A DNA stretch of 64,000 nt from Scalesia atractyloides (taxonomy: Eukaryota; Streptophyta; Magnoliopsida; Asterales; Asteraceae): NCBI GenBank assembly GCA_947069175.1, contig CAMTDV010000022.1, forward strand, positions 36,166,476 to 36,230,475, in the 5' to 3' direction. The position numbers and the translations under genes are program-made. Positions 1 through 12,180 of this stretch are shown here, piece after piece. The notes beneath the pieces are model-generated. The model was not told the DNA's origin. It searched no databases and was given only the letters and a program-made list of their open reading frames with translations. Positions within the stretch are counted from its first letter, which is position 1. Each line of letters begins with the position of its first letter.

Positions 1-842
1 TATTAGAAATATAACATGGAAGCTAAGGTAAAAGTTTAAGATTTTTCTGAAAATCTTTGCTATTTTCCTAATCAGAGTCTAAATTTCAGCATTATAACGA
101 CTTGTTTTTTTTTTCAAGTATCTTTAGTTCTTTTGTTAAAATCAAAATAAATTCACAAACTTTAAGTTTCCCATCTAATATTATATTAACATTAAAGTAT
201 TAAATGCAAGATCTACCAAGTAGGTCATGTTTTCAAGTGTTTAAAGTAAGGTTTTTTTTTTCCGAGTAAGGCATATTTCGGTTTATTTTAGACACCGTTA
301 AGTGTGTAGTATTATAAACTTATGTTACGGCTCATGTGATAGACGGAGACGATTTAAGCGAGTTGGTTATGTTGTTGATTTTTAATCTTTTAGGAAAATA
401 AAAATTGTAATTTACATACCTACCAACAATTACCTTGCCATCGTTACAAACTCTTACAAATGATAAATCAAATCTTATATAATTATTTATTTGTAGAAGC
501 TAAAACGGGATGTAACAACTTTTATATAAAATAAATAAATAGTACTAACACAACTTTTATATAAAATAAATAAATAGATTTTACAATTTTATAACAAGAT
601 TCCAAGTTATCATTTATATGAAGAATCTTAATGTTTGGAAAGATTCGTTATATAAATATATTTTTTATTGTTGTCGTTGAACTATATGAGCAAATAATAC
701 ACACGTTGTTGTCATAAAATTGAATAGTTCACACAATACATTTATCGCTTTACACACACTAATTTGTTAATTGCACTTTAATCATATTTCATTATGATGA
801 AATTCTTCACATGCATTGTTTATTAAACAAAAAAAGAACAAT
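1..842. other. AT-rich intergenic DNA
   Basis: No open frame or recognisable domain is visible. The only structure is a 27-bp direct repeat at 516-542 and 551-577 (period 35 bp) made of TTTATATAAAATAAATAAAT-type sequence. I see no promoter or RNA gene that I can support. Confidence 0.6.
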
Positions 843-858
843 AATATTCTTGCATCAT

Positions 859-1160
859 GTCAATCATCTCTGGATCAAGTGGTGAGAGTCTTGCATTTCT
901 CTTAAAAGATACATGTTCAAATCACACTTGGTGCAAAATGAGGCATCGGTGGGTAATGATAGGAGACCCAGAAAAATCTGGGTTCGATCCTTGAGCTAAA
1001 GAGGTTTGACCAGTAATTCCTCCGTCATGCCTAAGGGTGGGTGGGTTACCGATATTTTCCCCGGAATTGATGGTGGACTCGGTTACTCACGTAGTACTCC
1101 GTTTGGTCCAGTGGGTACCTAAAAGTGCTCGGAATTGATTACATTGACCGATCAAAAAAA
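859..1160 (+). mobile_element. tRNA-derived SINE with target-site duplication
   Basis: The unit starts with a Pol III-type promoter: an A box near 875-889 (CAAGTGGTGAGAGTC) and a B box at 915-923 (GTTCAAATC), with the spacing expected in a tRNA-derived head. It ends in a short A tract at 1154-1160. It is flanked by direct repeats ATATTCTTGCATCAT (844-858) and ATATTCTTGTATCAT (1161-1175), 14 of 15 bases equal, as expected for LINE-mediated insertion. Length is about 300 bp. The body has a second GGTTCGATCC-like motif near 982. It is non-coding and depends on a partner LINE; the family was not identified. Confidence 0.75.
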
Positions 1161-1175
1161 ATATTCTTGTATCAT

Positions 1176-1722
1176 AGAATTTCAGTAAATTAAACACTAA
1201 ATATCGTTTTCCAAATTTGTTAAATTACTTATTATATATAAAAAACAATAAGGATTTTAAAGGGCTATTACCCCGTTTCTTGGTATATTAAACATTTCAA
1301 TTAGCAACCAACAACCATGTTAAAGCATTCATTAAAATACCTAGTGATTTGTGCAATTTGTGCTATTTTCAGAAAATGGATACTTGAGTCCTAAGGGTTT
1401 TTTTCCGCTATAGTCTTTGTCCAAGAAGATAATAGTGTTATTTTTCTCCATTAAAAAGTTAACCGAATGGGGTCATATTGTTTTTTCACATATCCACACA
1501 TACCCTATCCCCCCCCCCCCCCTACACACACAGAGAGACACATTATAAAACCCATCAATTTGCACTACCATCATTTTGAACAACCCAAACTGGTTTCATC
1601 TCCGACGCACCATGACAATAACGACTGCACGACACTAGCGACTGCACAACATCCGACAACCACTAGTTGATCATCTTTAAACAATTATTGTTCAGCCCCA
1701 AACGATCTTCCAACAACCGGCG
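1176..1722. other. Intergenic DNA with poly-C and CA/GA tract
   Basis: AT-rich flank with a C14 run at 1509-1522 followed by a short CA/GA tract. A 67-codon open frame at 1467-1670 crosses the C run and shows no domain, so I do not call it a gene. The sequence ends at CGGCG (1718-1722), the left TSD of the copia block. The same host sequence resumes after 17383. Confidence 0.5.
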
Positions 1723-1787
1723 TGTTGAAATATAACCCTGCAAAAGAATAGATTATAGAAAGTCAAAATATACTACGACCTCTGATC
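1723..1787 (+). repeat. Truncated LTR start (unit 1)
   Basis: About 65 bp match the first 65 bp of the LTRs at 2006 and 16735 (for example AAAATATACTAC and CCTCTGATC). After CTCTGATC the sequence switches to the tail of the 3' ORF. The rest of this LTR and nearly all of its internal region are missing. Confidence 0.75.
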
Positions 1788-1788
1788 A

Positions 1789-1962
1789 GATGGTAGAGTT
1801 CAAAGGATAAAGATGGAGGATGCATACGGTCTGGATGTAGCTGATCTCCAAGACTTGCTGAATCTTGAACTTAAAAGGGATGTAGAAGACATAATTGCCC
1901 TGGACTTTGAACTTCAATTCAAAGACAAAATAAGGGAATCATTGATGAGAAATGAATATTAG
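1789..1962 (+). pseudogene. C-terminal tail of envelope-like 3' ORF (unit 1)
   Basis: A frame of 57 sense codons runs from 1789 to a TAG at 1960-1962. It contains segments such as MEDAYGLDVADLQDLLNLEL and ALDFELQFKDKIRESLMRNE, and lies directly before a polypurine tract and LTR. The equivalent region before the right LTR (about 16585-16690) is homologous but broken by stops. This is therefore the better preserved copy of the C terminus of the 3' ORF. It has no start codon of its own and cannot be a gene by itself. Confidence 0.6.
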
Positions 1963-1992
1963 AAATACAGTTTTTGTTTTGGCATCATCTGT

Positions 1993-2004
1993 TCTAGAGG
2001 GAGA
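1993..2004 (+). other. Polypurine tract of unit 1
   Basis: TCTAGAGGGAGA lies directly before the LTR start at 2006. The equivalent tract before the right LTR is TTCTAGGGGGAGA (16721-16733). In copia elements this is the primer for plus-strand DNA synthesis. Confidence 0.65.
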
Positions 2005-2005
2005 T

Positions 2006-2688
2006 TGTTGGAATTGAACCCAACAAAAGAACAGATGATAGAAAGCCAAAATATACTACAACCTCTGATCCTAATGATAATGTAACATTTGCCCAAGTCA
2101 AGCTCTGCTGATGACTAAATGTTCAAGGTCTGCCATAGCTAAACTCTGTTGAAGACAAAGCTCTACTGAAGTCTAAAGCTAAAGGTTTGCCAAGACAAAG
2201 CTCTACTAAAGATCAAAGCTAAAGGTCTGCCAAGGCAAAGCTCTGCTGAAGACCAACAGAGGATGTATCATCAGTGTTTTTCTATCAGTCCTTGTAATGT
2301 TTAGTTTATGGTAGTGGTTAGCTTAGCAGATGTTATTAGTTTGTTATTTTTGTTAAGTGTCACTTTCATGCTGACATCATAATAAGATGCTCAGTGGTGA
2401 GGATTGTGTATAAATAGAACAGTGCATGTACTGTTCTATTTGATCACTTTCATCGATTATCAATCTAACATATCTTCCTTACATTCTGTACGAACAAATC
2501 AGTGATCTTAGGCTGGGGAGATTGTGAGTCATATGCAAGTAATTATAATTACGAAAGCATGACAATGAAAACAATCTCTCAACTATTATGAATTAAAGTT
2601 TATTATCCGCCACAAGTTCTTCTGATTTATCTTCTTTCATTTACCATTTTAGAACTTTCATAAACAGTTTCACACTCAGATCCTAACA
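2006..2688 (+). repeat. Copia LTR (5' LTR of unit 2)
   Basis: 683 bp with TG...CA ends (TGTTGGAATT to TCCTAACA). It aligns with 16735-17378 along its length. It differs mainly by one extra copy of a roughly 40-bp internal repeat built around GCTCTGCTGAAG and AAAGGTCTGCCAAGG (about 2155-2240). A TATAAATA-type box lies near 2410 (GTGTATAAATAGAACAG), placing the likely start of transcription just downstream. Several substitutions separate the two LTRs, so the insertion is not recent. Confidence 0.85.
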
Positions 2689-2690
2689 AT

Positions 2691-2704
2691 TGGTATCAGA
2701 GCTT
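2691..2704 (+). other. Primer binding site, initiator tRNA-Met type
   Basis: TGGTATCAGAGCTT begins two bases after the LTR end. This is the usual complement of the 3' end of plant initiator Met tRNA used to prime minus-strand synthesis. Confidence 0.85.
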
Positions 2705-2848
2705 GGTCAATTGAATTTGATTTAACAATCAATTTGATTAGAATAGACCAGCTCTCACTGCTAATTCAATTTGTTCGCTTTTATTGAAAAACAGAGTTTA
2801 ATCACATTCTAAAAGTTTTTAGACAAAAACTGTTTGTAAACAATCAGA

Positions 2849-5315
2849 ATGTCACACACTTCACAAGATCCTGATAACACCGGCACCATGTTTAAACCAC
2901 TGATCCTTGTCAGATCTGAGTATAATATCTAGCAAAGACGGATGGGTCATGTCCTTGCTCAGAAAACACCGGTTGCTGGAAGTCAATCATTTTTGGATCT
3001 CATGTTCTAATGATACCGAGTACAGAGGACTCTAAAGTCCAAGTACCAAAGAATCCTGAAAATTATTCCGAGCAAGATTTCCAAAAAATCGAGCTAGATG
3101 CAAAGGCATTTATCATCGTGGCCTCTGCATTGCCAAACGATATCTATGCTGGCCTGTTGCATTGCAACTGTGCAAAGGAATTATGGGATGCTTTGAAAGA
3201 ACAATTCGGTGGAACTGAGGAAGTGATTGAAAACAACAAAGAGGTTCTAAATCAGCAATATGAAACATTTTGTCATGTCAAAGGAGAATCACTAACCCAA
3301 CAATTCAAAAGATTTAGCTGTCTTATTAGTGAATTAAACTGGTGAATGTTACACTTGCAAATTTGACTCAAAATAGTCGTTTTCTTAGATCATTACCAGA
3401 CAGATGGGACACTATAGCTTTTGTAACTAGAAATTCATTTGGGTTCAAAGAAATGAGTCTACTCAACTTCATGGTAGGCTCCTCATTTATGAGAGAGAGC
3501 TGAACCAGAAAAGGAAGCTATAATAGTCTGGCAAAGTGATTGATGATTATGCATTCGGTAGTACAGCTCTCTTTGGCCAAGGAGAAGTCATTGGCAATAG
3601 TAAGGATCAGAGTTATGATCATTTCATTGATATAACTTCTGGTTTCAATTCTGACCCTTACACACCTAATTACGCATTTGCTGCTAATGGGGAAAGCCAA
3701 ACTGCTGACAACTTATGCTTTGAGTTAAGTGATCTTCAACATTTTGATCCATCAGATTTGGAAGAAATGGACATTTTGCACCAATTTTGTTAAGTGTCAG
3801 AGCTAACAAATAATACAAGAGAACAGGTAGAAAGTTTCTAGGGTTGCATGGGGGAACACAAGTTAGGTTGGATAAGTAAAAAATTAAGTGTTATAAATGT
3901 TATAGGCTAGGACACTTCGCTAGAGAATGTAGGTCTCAATCAACTGGACCAGTTGTCACACATCCTAGCCCTAGACCTCAAAACACTATTCATTATTCCC
4001 AATATACCCCTGCTCCTCACATGCAAAACACTACTCATTTTGCACACCCTGCTACCAATATTCCCATGCAATATGTTCAAACCGCTGTTCCTCATATTCA
4101 GTATGTTCAAGCACCAGCTCCTCAGGTTCAAATGCAACCTGCACAACAAGTGACTCAAACCACTGCTCAGGCAGAGGTTAATCAACAGAGCTTCTTTACT
4201 CAGGCTTTGTTGATTGGAGTAGCTTACCTAAGGATCTGACTGATGAAAACTTTGCTCTAATTGCTGACATTGAAAAGAAATAAAATGAATTTTGCTTTTT
4301 GGCATTAGAGTGAATAGTTGAGGGTGATGAATTTGAAGAGGTGGATCTAAATCTGTTGAGTCTAATGTTCATGATGCAACAATGGTTACAAAAGAAAGTG
4401 TTGATGAAGATGTGAAACCTCTGTCGGGTCCATGGGATGCTAGTGTTTGTGAAGGTGAATGTGATTGTGCCATGATGGCTGCTACTAAGGTATCTCCTCA
4501 GGTCCTAAATGATCTATGTTCAGATAAATGCATCATAGCTTTTGCTAACACAAAAGAAAGGTGAATGCAAACCTTAGGAATAAATTTTAGATGAGGAATT
4601 GCAATTTGAAAAGCTTTCAAAAGAGTTAAAATCAAAATTTCTTGAAAAATATTCTGAAATCAGCAACTTAAAACATGAAACAAGCATAACCAAGGATCAA
4701 CTCCAAACCATGATAGAAAAATATCAGGTTTGCAAGAAGGAGTTGGAATCCACCCAAATCACTTGTGAAAATGGGTGGAACCCTGCAAAGGTTATGAGAT
4801 TTTGTTGGAAAATCAGGTCAAAAGTAACATAAAATTTGGCATAGGATTCAAGAAAAAGACCAAGTTTCTGAAATGTTACTGAAAATAATTCTGGTGTGGT
4901 TGAAATTATTTCAACAAACCTGGTTGGTCAAGAAATCATAGTCACAAATAAAAAGGGAAATAAAATTGTTTTAGAAAGACATGAGGGATCCTCAACTTTT
5001 GAGGAGATTGAAAAATATTAATTCAAACCCACATGGTCTGATGAATGTGAGATTATTGAAAATTTTAAGCCAATGGATTTTTCAACCACTGAATGTGTCA
5101 AAGCACCAAAGGCTAGAATCATTCCTATAACAGACTTGCCAGCAGATGTTACAATATCTGCTGACAAAAAGTCTGAAAAGGGGAAGAAGAAAGAAAAGAT
5201 CAAAACATTGTTTTGTGATTTCTGTGTAAAGAAGAATCATGTTACTAAAAACTGTCTTCTTCTAAGAGTTTATGACATTAACAAAACAGGTGAGATCATT
5301 GATTCTCCAAATTAA
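2849..5315 (+). pseudogene. Copia gag relic with zinc knuckle
   Basis: The likely gag start is ATG at 2849 (MSHTSQDPDNTG), but stops follow almost at once. A frame at 3010-3345 carries the capsid-like gag domain of plant copia elements (AKELWDALKEQFGG; LTQQFKRFSCLI). A CCHC zinc knuckle CYKCYRLGHFARECRS is encoded near 3893-3940. Downstream frames (3536-3793, 4382-4564, 4599-4832, 5073-5315) are acidic, coiled-coil-like segments, and near 5210 there is a second Cys/His cluster (CDFCVKKNHVTKNC). Gag normally forms the virus-like particle and packages RNA. This copy is interrupted by at least five stops or frameshifts. Confidence 0.75.
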
Positions 5316-5799
5316 AATCTGTAATAAAACAAATCATAAAACTCAAGATTGTGTTATCTCAAAAACTTTGATGTGAAAAAGAATGAGTATAAATCCAAAA
5401 CACTAGAGAGTTCAAAGACAAGTACTGCAAAAGAAAAGTCTAAATAGACCTTTGTGCCTGTTGAAACATCTGTAAGCACTGAACAAAACCTCTGCTCCCA
5501 AAGAGGTGCAGGTAACAGATGCTCCACCTAACAACCGTACCCAAGAGGATATGGCCAACCAAATTAACAAAAGGTACCTCTTAGTTATGACGGTTACGAA
5601 AAGCTCTCAAAACCAAGAGTGAATAGGCATCCTCATGGTTACTATCATCTAACAGGATATGGGCCTCAATAGATGTTACAAAGATTTGTTCAAACCTCTG
5701 CTCATTCTTCCAAATTTGAGGCTGACATGTTTATGACCCCTTCCAAAGCGATTTGGCTTTGGAAACCCATCTGAATTAATTATTTACCATTGTGCAGCG

Positions 5800-6430
5800 A
5801 GCTTCTACTTGCCTTGATAGTTTATGATATGTAGATAATGGAGGCTTCAGGCATATCATAGGATGTAGAGCCCTTCTCAAAGACTTTATGGCTCATGGAC
5901 GGGGTGATATATCTTTTGGTAATAATTCAAAAGGGAAGGTACTCGGGTCAGGAACAGTTTAGGCTGGGAAGCTCAAATTTGAAAATGTCAATCTTATCGA
6001 TAATCTGAAATTTAATCTTCTTAGTGTTCCACAAATGAGTAACAGAGGCTATGGGTCATTCTTCACTAAGAAAACTTGTCAGATTGTTGGGCTAGAAGTA
6101 GTTAAAAAGATTGATCAAATCATAGCCGAGAGCAAAGCACAACTTGTTGCTCATAGGAGTGGTAATGTGTATGTGGTTAATATGTTGAAGGATAATCCAA
6201 TGGCTGATGCTTGTCTGTTCTCAACTACCTCTAACAAAGAGACAGAACTATGGCACAGAAGACTTGGACACAGAAATCTGACAACTATCACCACACTCTC
6301 TAAACAAGGCCTTGTAAGAGGCTTAGCACAAAAACTTTTCACAAAAGAAGAACGTTGGGTTTCCAGTTTAAAAGGAAAACAATATAAAAGTTCTTATAAA
6401 TCAATTGGTGAGTCAAAAACAAGTCACGAG
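5800..6430 (+). pseudogene. Copia protease and pre-integrase region
   Basis: The aspartic protease core is visible near 5831-5846 as VDNGG, where the family normally has D-S/T-G, followed by a HIIG-like segment, so the active site itself is altered. The frame at 6035-6439 carries the GAG-pre-integrase region with ELWHRRLGHRNLTT, the His part of the integrase zinc-binding domain. Stops lie between the pieces. The product would have cleaved the Gag-Pol polyprotein; here it is dead. Confidence 0.7.
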
Positions 6431-6439
6431 CCATGGTAA

Positions 6440-7506
6440 AAAGAAATATTGTCTTGTAACTGTTGATGATTTTTCAGGGTTTACATGAGCTTACTTTTGC
6501 ACTCCAAGGATGAGACTACAGGCATCTTGCAAGGATTTATGAAACAAGTTGAAAAGCAATTTGACCTACCAGTAAAAGTCTTCAGGAATGACAATGGCAC
6601 AGACTTTAAAAATAAGGAGTTGGATAAGTTCTGTGTGTCAAAAGGAATTGTAAGGCAGTACAACATTCCAAGAACACCAGAACAAAATGGGGTGGTTGAA
6701 AGGAAAAACGAGACTTTAATTGAAGCTGCTAGAACCCTGCTTGCAGAATCTGGTTTACCCTTGTCCTTTTGGGTAGAGGCTATAAACACTTCTTGTTATG
6801 TTCAAAACAGAGTTTTAATCAACCCTAGACATCAATCTACTGCTTATGAAACTCTGGTCAAGATCAAACCACCGATCCCCTATTTTAAAATCTTTGGCTA
6901 CCCATGCTTTATTCTAAACTTAAAAGATTCAATTTCAAAACTTGCAACCAAAGTAGACTGTGGTTGTTTTCTGGGATACTCAACCACTGCTAAAGCCTAC
7001 AGTGTCTTTAATTCAAGGACTATTTGTGTGGAAGAGACTTTGAATGTAAAGTTCAATGAACTTTCTTCATTAAAAATCCCAACAAATCCTGCTGAACTTT
7101 TTGATTTAGACAAATTCACTTTTGAATCTGTGTCTGTTAAGACTGACCATGCAGGTACACCACAGTCTCCACAACATGATTATGGATATGGCATTGTGAT
7201 TCCAAAGTATAAAGTCTCATCCACCATCAACAACTGTGAAAACTCTGCCACTGCCGGATTAACCACTACTGTTCCTCAATCCTCTGCCATCTCATCAACC
7301 ATAACCTCTGTTGATAAAAGTCCAACCACTGTGGATGAAAATCATCATGTTCTCACACCTCTCTCACCAATACCTCCACCTCCATTTCAAACAGATGTTG
7401 ACTCTTCAAAATTGCCAATAGATGTTAGCTCAGATGATTCACGTCTGCAGCCTTCACTTCAAAATGTCATCATTCCATACAAGGGAGATCTAATCTACCT
7501 TAAAAA
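6440..7506 (+). pseudogene. Copia integrase core
   Basis: The frame 6485-7534 and the sequence just before it encode the DDE core: VTVDDFSGF (first Asp), RNDNGTDFKN (second Asp), and PEQNGVVERKNETL (Glu), followed by the usual plant copia C-terminal stretch (FKIFGYPCF; GCFLGYS). There is a stop near 6486 between the first and second Asp. The frame ends because a solo LTR begins at 7507; the last codons of the open frame come from that LTR. The tail is Ser/Pro/Thr rich, as in Sirevirus integrases. Confidence 0.85.
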
Positions 7507-8299
7507 TGTGACAACTGGCAGTTTCCGGTCTTAATCAAGCGCATAAAAAACAGTAATACCATATAAACTAGCGTAATTAGACGTAAATTAACTCGATCAG
7601 GCCTTTGGAGAGCCTAGGAACGTCTACTAGATTCACATTACGCGAATTGGCGACAATCGAGAACTTTAACGCGAAATTGAACGATAAGCGAACTGATGCT
7701 GAACAAATGCTGACAACGCCTAAAAATACGAATTTTGTACTTGCATTTGTCGTACAGTTATAATTACGCGATAAAAGTTGATCGTTGAACGTCGTAAAGC
7801 ACAACGCGGAGGTTTCGCGAAAAATCGAGACGCACCGACAACAAAACGGAAGCAACAGACTAGAAATTACGTCTAAATAATAATATATTATGATATATTT
7901 AGCTTCATAATTGAATTTTATTATTCGTGGTCGAGAACGGATCGAAGAACGGACAAGAAATGGCAAACAGGGCAATTACGCGATTTTTAACGCAACGAAC
8001 GGATTACGCGTCAAAACCCGACCCCGATATAATTTAATACGTTTTCAAGTCTAAACGAATAGATTTCGATAAATAGCAACACTCGGATCGAAAAACGGAC
8101 TATAGATGGCGATCGTAGAGATTTTACGCAAATTTTAACGAACCCGACAAACCGTCACGTCAACCGGTCGACTAAAGACAACATTTACGTGTTTTTGAAC
8201 GCATTACGACATAACAAAATGCTCGGTTTCAAAAACGGGCTTCAGATACGTGTTTAGGCTCGAATACGCACTAACGGGCCTTGGGCCCGACCCAATTAA

Positions 8300-8600
8300 A
8301 AACCCTAGTATTTATGCTTCTTTTTTTCCCTCATTTCACATTCAAAACCCTAGCCCCTTCACACAAAACTCTCTGCCCCTCTCTCCTGTTCGAATCCGGT
8401 CACCGGATTCCGGTGACCTCCGGCGACCCATGTCTCTGATCACCCACTCCAGCTACACACACCACACGGCAAACCACCTCTTCGTTAAACTCACACACAC
8501 CCGCATTCATACCCGCATACATACAGACAGTTAGGGAGAGAGAGCGAGACTGCAGAGAGGGAGAGAGAGAATGGGCGAGAGAGAGAGAGAGAGATCGGGC
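8300..8600 (+). promoter_or_regulatory. Promoter-like region and GA tract in solo LTR
   Basis: TATTTATG at 8309-8316 is followed by a CT-rich leader with repeated AACCCTAG motifs, as in plant core promoters. A GA-rich tract occupies 8533-8594. This is the only GC-balanced part of the LTR and is the likely U3/R boundary. The call rests on composition and one box only. Confidence 0.35.
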
Positions 8601-10187
8601 GGCTGCGGCGCAGCTTCGCGGCGGCAGCCGTCGTGTTTCTGATGGGCGACCAGCGGCGGTCTTGTACCGGTTAGACGGCGACGATGTCGCGGGTAGTGGT
8701 GGTTGTTTTGGTTCCCGGGTTCGGTCGGGATTGGTTGGGTTGGGTTGGTTTTCGATCGACGAACAGAGGCGATCTCGGTGGCGGCATGGTGGTTCAAGCG
8801 AAAGAAAGACATCTGAAAAGTAAATAACTAAGTCGACGTACGCTATCTTCGGATAATCACTAAGTTAATACCGAGCCGTCGTTAATTATACAAAATCGGA
8901 AATATTAAATTGGCAAAACATAATATTCGAAACACGATGAAAAACCATATATAATTTTGTTTGCGAGATTGCAGGTTGTGTTTTGGTAAATAAATCGACA
9001 AATAATATTGTCGGGATCGTCCAAAAACAGAGGAAACTCTGCCCCATTTTCGTAAAATTCGTAAAACAAAAACGCGACATATTTCAAAGGTTTAACGTCC
9101 GATTTCAAACGATTTTTATAAAATAAATATTAACATATATATTTATTTTAACGACGCCTACAAATCGACGGATAACTTTTCAACACGCGCGACTACAAGG
9201 CAACAAGTTTCGGCGATTCGTTACAATCGAGAATAAATATTTACATATAATTCGAAACGCCAAAATTTCCAAAACGCTTTTACAAGACGAATACAAGGCG
9301 CGTATTATTTCAAATGACAGAATTCCGAGATTGTATTACAAGAATATTATATATATATTCAAATGTGTGGCGTTGAATACTTTTATAAAATAAATATAGT
9401 TATATTTATTTCTAACGTCGACGACGCGAACACGTACGAATACTTTCGAATGATATTATAACAATGGTATATTGTTTATATTCGATTCAAACGTCTAACG
9501 AAGTGCGACACGATACGGACGCTTGCGCGAATACGGAATGTATTATTTATACGGATATATAGACAAGTATACATATACATCATGTCTTACGAAAACTACG
9601 AAGTAGTTATGATTTCATGAAATATAGTTATGTTTAGATGTAAACATATATTTCAAGTCGCTCGAAAACTAAGACAATTCTAAGAAAACCATAGGTTGGT
9701 TAACCGAGTTAAGTCAATAACACATTCATAGAATCGTATGAGTAATGATTCGGTAGAGCTCGGTATTACGTAGTATAGCTACGTCATTCTTAGAAACTTT
9801 CGAGTTATTCTGTTTTAGGAATACACTAGATTGCATGCTAGCAAGTCAAGTTGTGGAGACAACACTACGGAAATCACATTAAGCTAGCTTTGCACAAGGA
9901 AATCAAGGTGAGTTCATACCCCCACTTTTTACCGTTTCACATTTTATAAATGTTTTCGGGGTTGAAAGACATGCAAGTTTTGCGAAAGCAAACAATGTTT
10001 CGATGAAACGAAAATCATGTATTTCTAAACCATATTACAAACAGATTTCAATGAACTCAAATGGTTTATGAAAGGTTTATGCTAAACTTACCGGTTTTCA
10101 CAGCTGTACAAAGCTTTTCGAAACATGCATGAGTTTTATGACTAGTGACGGGATTGTCATAGTCACAACTAGGGGGCGGGGCCCCAA

Positions 10188-10300
10188 TTTTACAAAAGAA
10201 CATGGGCTAATCACAAGAAAACATGGGCTAGGCCTAGAAATCACAAAAGGACATGGGCTAGGCCCAAAATCACAAAAGAACATGGGCTATGCCCAATAAC
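10188..10300. repeat. Short tandem repeat, ACATGGGCTA units
   Basis: Four imperfect copies of a 22-33 bp unit containing ACAAAAGAACATGGGCTA occur in a row inside the solo LTR. They are non-coding; the frame that spans them (10098-10283, minus) is low complexity. Confidence 0.6.
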
Positions 10301-11082
10301 ACAGATTTATAACAATTGGTATGTAGCTATGGGATTAGATTATAGCAGATCACTGTGCGTAAGTAGGGGAATAACAATAGTAACCATTAATCAGGTAGTG
10401 ACCAAGGTGCAAAAGGTATAGATCTATCGAGTTTGAGACACGCTCCACTCCTGGTATGATAACCGGTTAGGAGTGCTTTTGTGATCCCAAAATGTCAAAG
10501 AAGTCTTGGTTTGGTTACTTACTTATGGCACATAGGTCGGTGTATTAGCTACACACTGACGATCCTTAGATTCCATAGGAAAACTACATACTACGATTTC
10601 TATACCTGTTTACAAAGATAACAAAAAATATTTCAATACCGGTTTATTTACAGATACGATTGAAAATATTTTATCACCGCTTTATAAACATAATAGTCAT
10701 ATGCATGGATTTGCAAACAACATGGAAAAAAATTCAATATTGTTATACAGATATGACATTTCAAATGCTTTGGGATACTATGATCCCACAAACCGATTTT
10801 TCGAATGCAAGACTTTCAAATGTTTTATGACTCATTTGAAATAAAAACAAACAAACTATGAACTCCCCAACTTTATGTTGACTTTTCGCATGTTCTTTCT
10901 CAGGTTTAATTACAAGTATGGCACAGTTGGGATAGTGGAACCCATGGGGATTCGAGTAGTTAGCGGGTGTTCATTTACTAGAAACCTTAGCCATCACGTC
11001 TGCTCCGCTGTGCGATGAAGATGCCATTCGGTTCACGCCCCGGCTCTGATGCGAATGGATAACACGGGGGTGTGACAAAAAA

Positions 11083-12180
11083 CCAGCCATCTGACCTTAT
11101 CATTAGAAACATAAATGAAGCCGTGCTCACCAGAAGTGATTCCCAAAACATTTGTCTTTTTGCTGGTTTCCTATCTCTCACACAACCTGTCAAGTACCAA
11201 GAGGCATTGAAAGACAACAAATGGGTAGAAGCTATGCAAGAAGAGCTCCTCCAGTTTGAAAGACAACAAGTATGGGAACTTGTACCATTGCCAAAGGATA
11301 TATATCCAATTGGCACAAAATGGGTCTTCAAAAACAAAACTGATGAAAGGGGTATTGTTGTTAAGAATAAAGCTAGGCTTGTGGTTCAAGGCTACATACA
11401 AGAAGAAGGCATTGATTATGATGAAACCTTTGCTCTTGTAGCAAGATTAGAAGCCATCAGATTGTTCTTAGCCTTTGCTGCCAACCACAACATCAAGGTG
11501 TTTCAAATGGATATAAAGAGCGCATTTTGTATTGTAAGATCAAAGAAGAGGTATATGTTTGTTAACCTCATGGCTTTGAAGATGCATTTTATCCTAATCA
11601 TGTCTACAAGCTTAACAAAGCTTTGTAAAGCACCTAGAGCCTTGGTATGAAACTTTTTCCACCTTTCTCTTGTCCATTGGTTTTTCGAGGGGTAAAATTG
11701 ACAAAACCTTATTTTTGAAATGGAAAGAAAAGGATTTGATGCTTGTCCAAATTTATGTGGATGATATCATTTTTGGATCCACATGCACAGCCATGTGTGA
11801 ATAGTTTAGAAACTCATGGCATCAGAATTTGAAATGAGTGCAATGGGTGAGCTCCAATGTTTTCTTGGTCTCCAAGTAAAATAGTTGCAAAATGGTACAT
11901 TCATTCATCAAAGTAAATATGTCAAAGAACTACTTAAAAAATTTGATATGAATGATTGCAAACCATGTAGCACAACCATGGCAACCACAAAGCTTGTCAC
12001 TGTTGATGAAAAAGATGACTTGGTTGATCAAACTCTTTATAGAAGCATGATAGGTTCTTTATTGTACCTAACTGCATCAAGGCCAGACATCATGTTTGTA
12101 ACATATGTTTGTGCTAGATCCTAGTCATCACCTAGGAAGTCCAATCTTATTGCTGTAAAAAGGATATTCAGATACATAAA
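11083..12180 (+). pseudogene. Copia reverse transcriptase
   Basis: The frame 11072-11650 carries the N-terminal RT block (WVEAMQEELLQFERQQVWEL; GTKWVFKNKTDERG; FQMDIKSAF). The polymerase motif IYVDDIIFGS is encoded near 11752-11781. Later pieces include QTLYRSMIGSLLYLTASRPD (about 12028-12087). Frameshifts or stops occur near 11525, 11650, 11805 and 12121. RT copies element RNA into DNA in the cytoplasmic particle. This copy is separated from its integrase by the solo LTR and is inactive. Confidence 0.85.

Larger units (their letters stand above)
7507..11077. mobile_element. 3.57 kb solo LTR inserted in copia pol
   Basis: The insert starts TGTGACAACTGG, ends GGTGTGACA, and is flanked by AAAAA on both sides (7502-7506 and 11078-11082). 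Copia pol resumes in the expected place right after it. No gag or pol sequence is visible inside and I see no internal terminal repeat, so it reads as one long LTR left by LTR-LTR recombination. Long LTRs of this kind are typical of large Ty3/gypsy elements; the clade was not identified. It contains a TATTTATG box, a GA tract and short tandem repeats. Open frames inside it show no domain. Confidence 0.65.

Noticed and set aside
1467..1670. Small secreted-like peptide gene
   Set aside because: The frame runs through a C14 tract and CA repeat, with no signal peptide or family resemblance.
8250..8812. Open frames 8250-8534 (+) and 8531-8812 (-) as genes
   Set aside because: They lie inside the solo LTR over CT- and GA-rich low-complexity sequence and show no domain.
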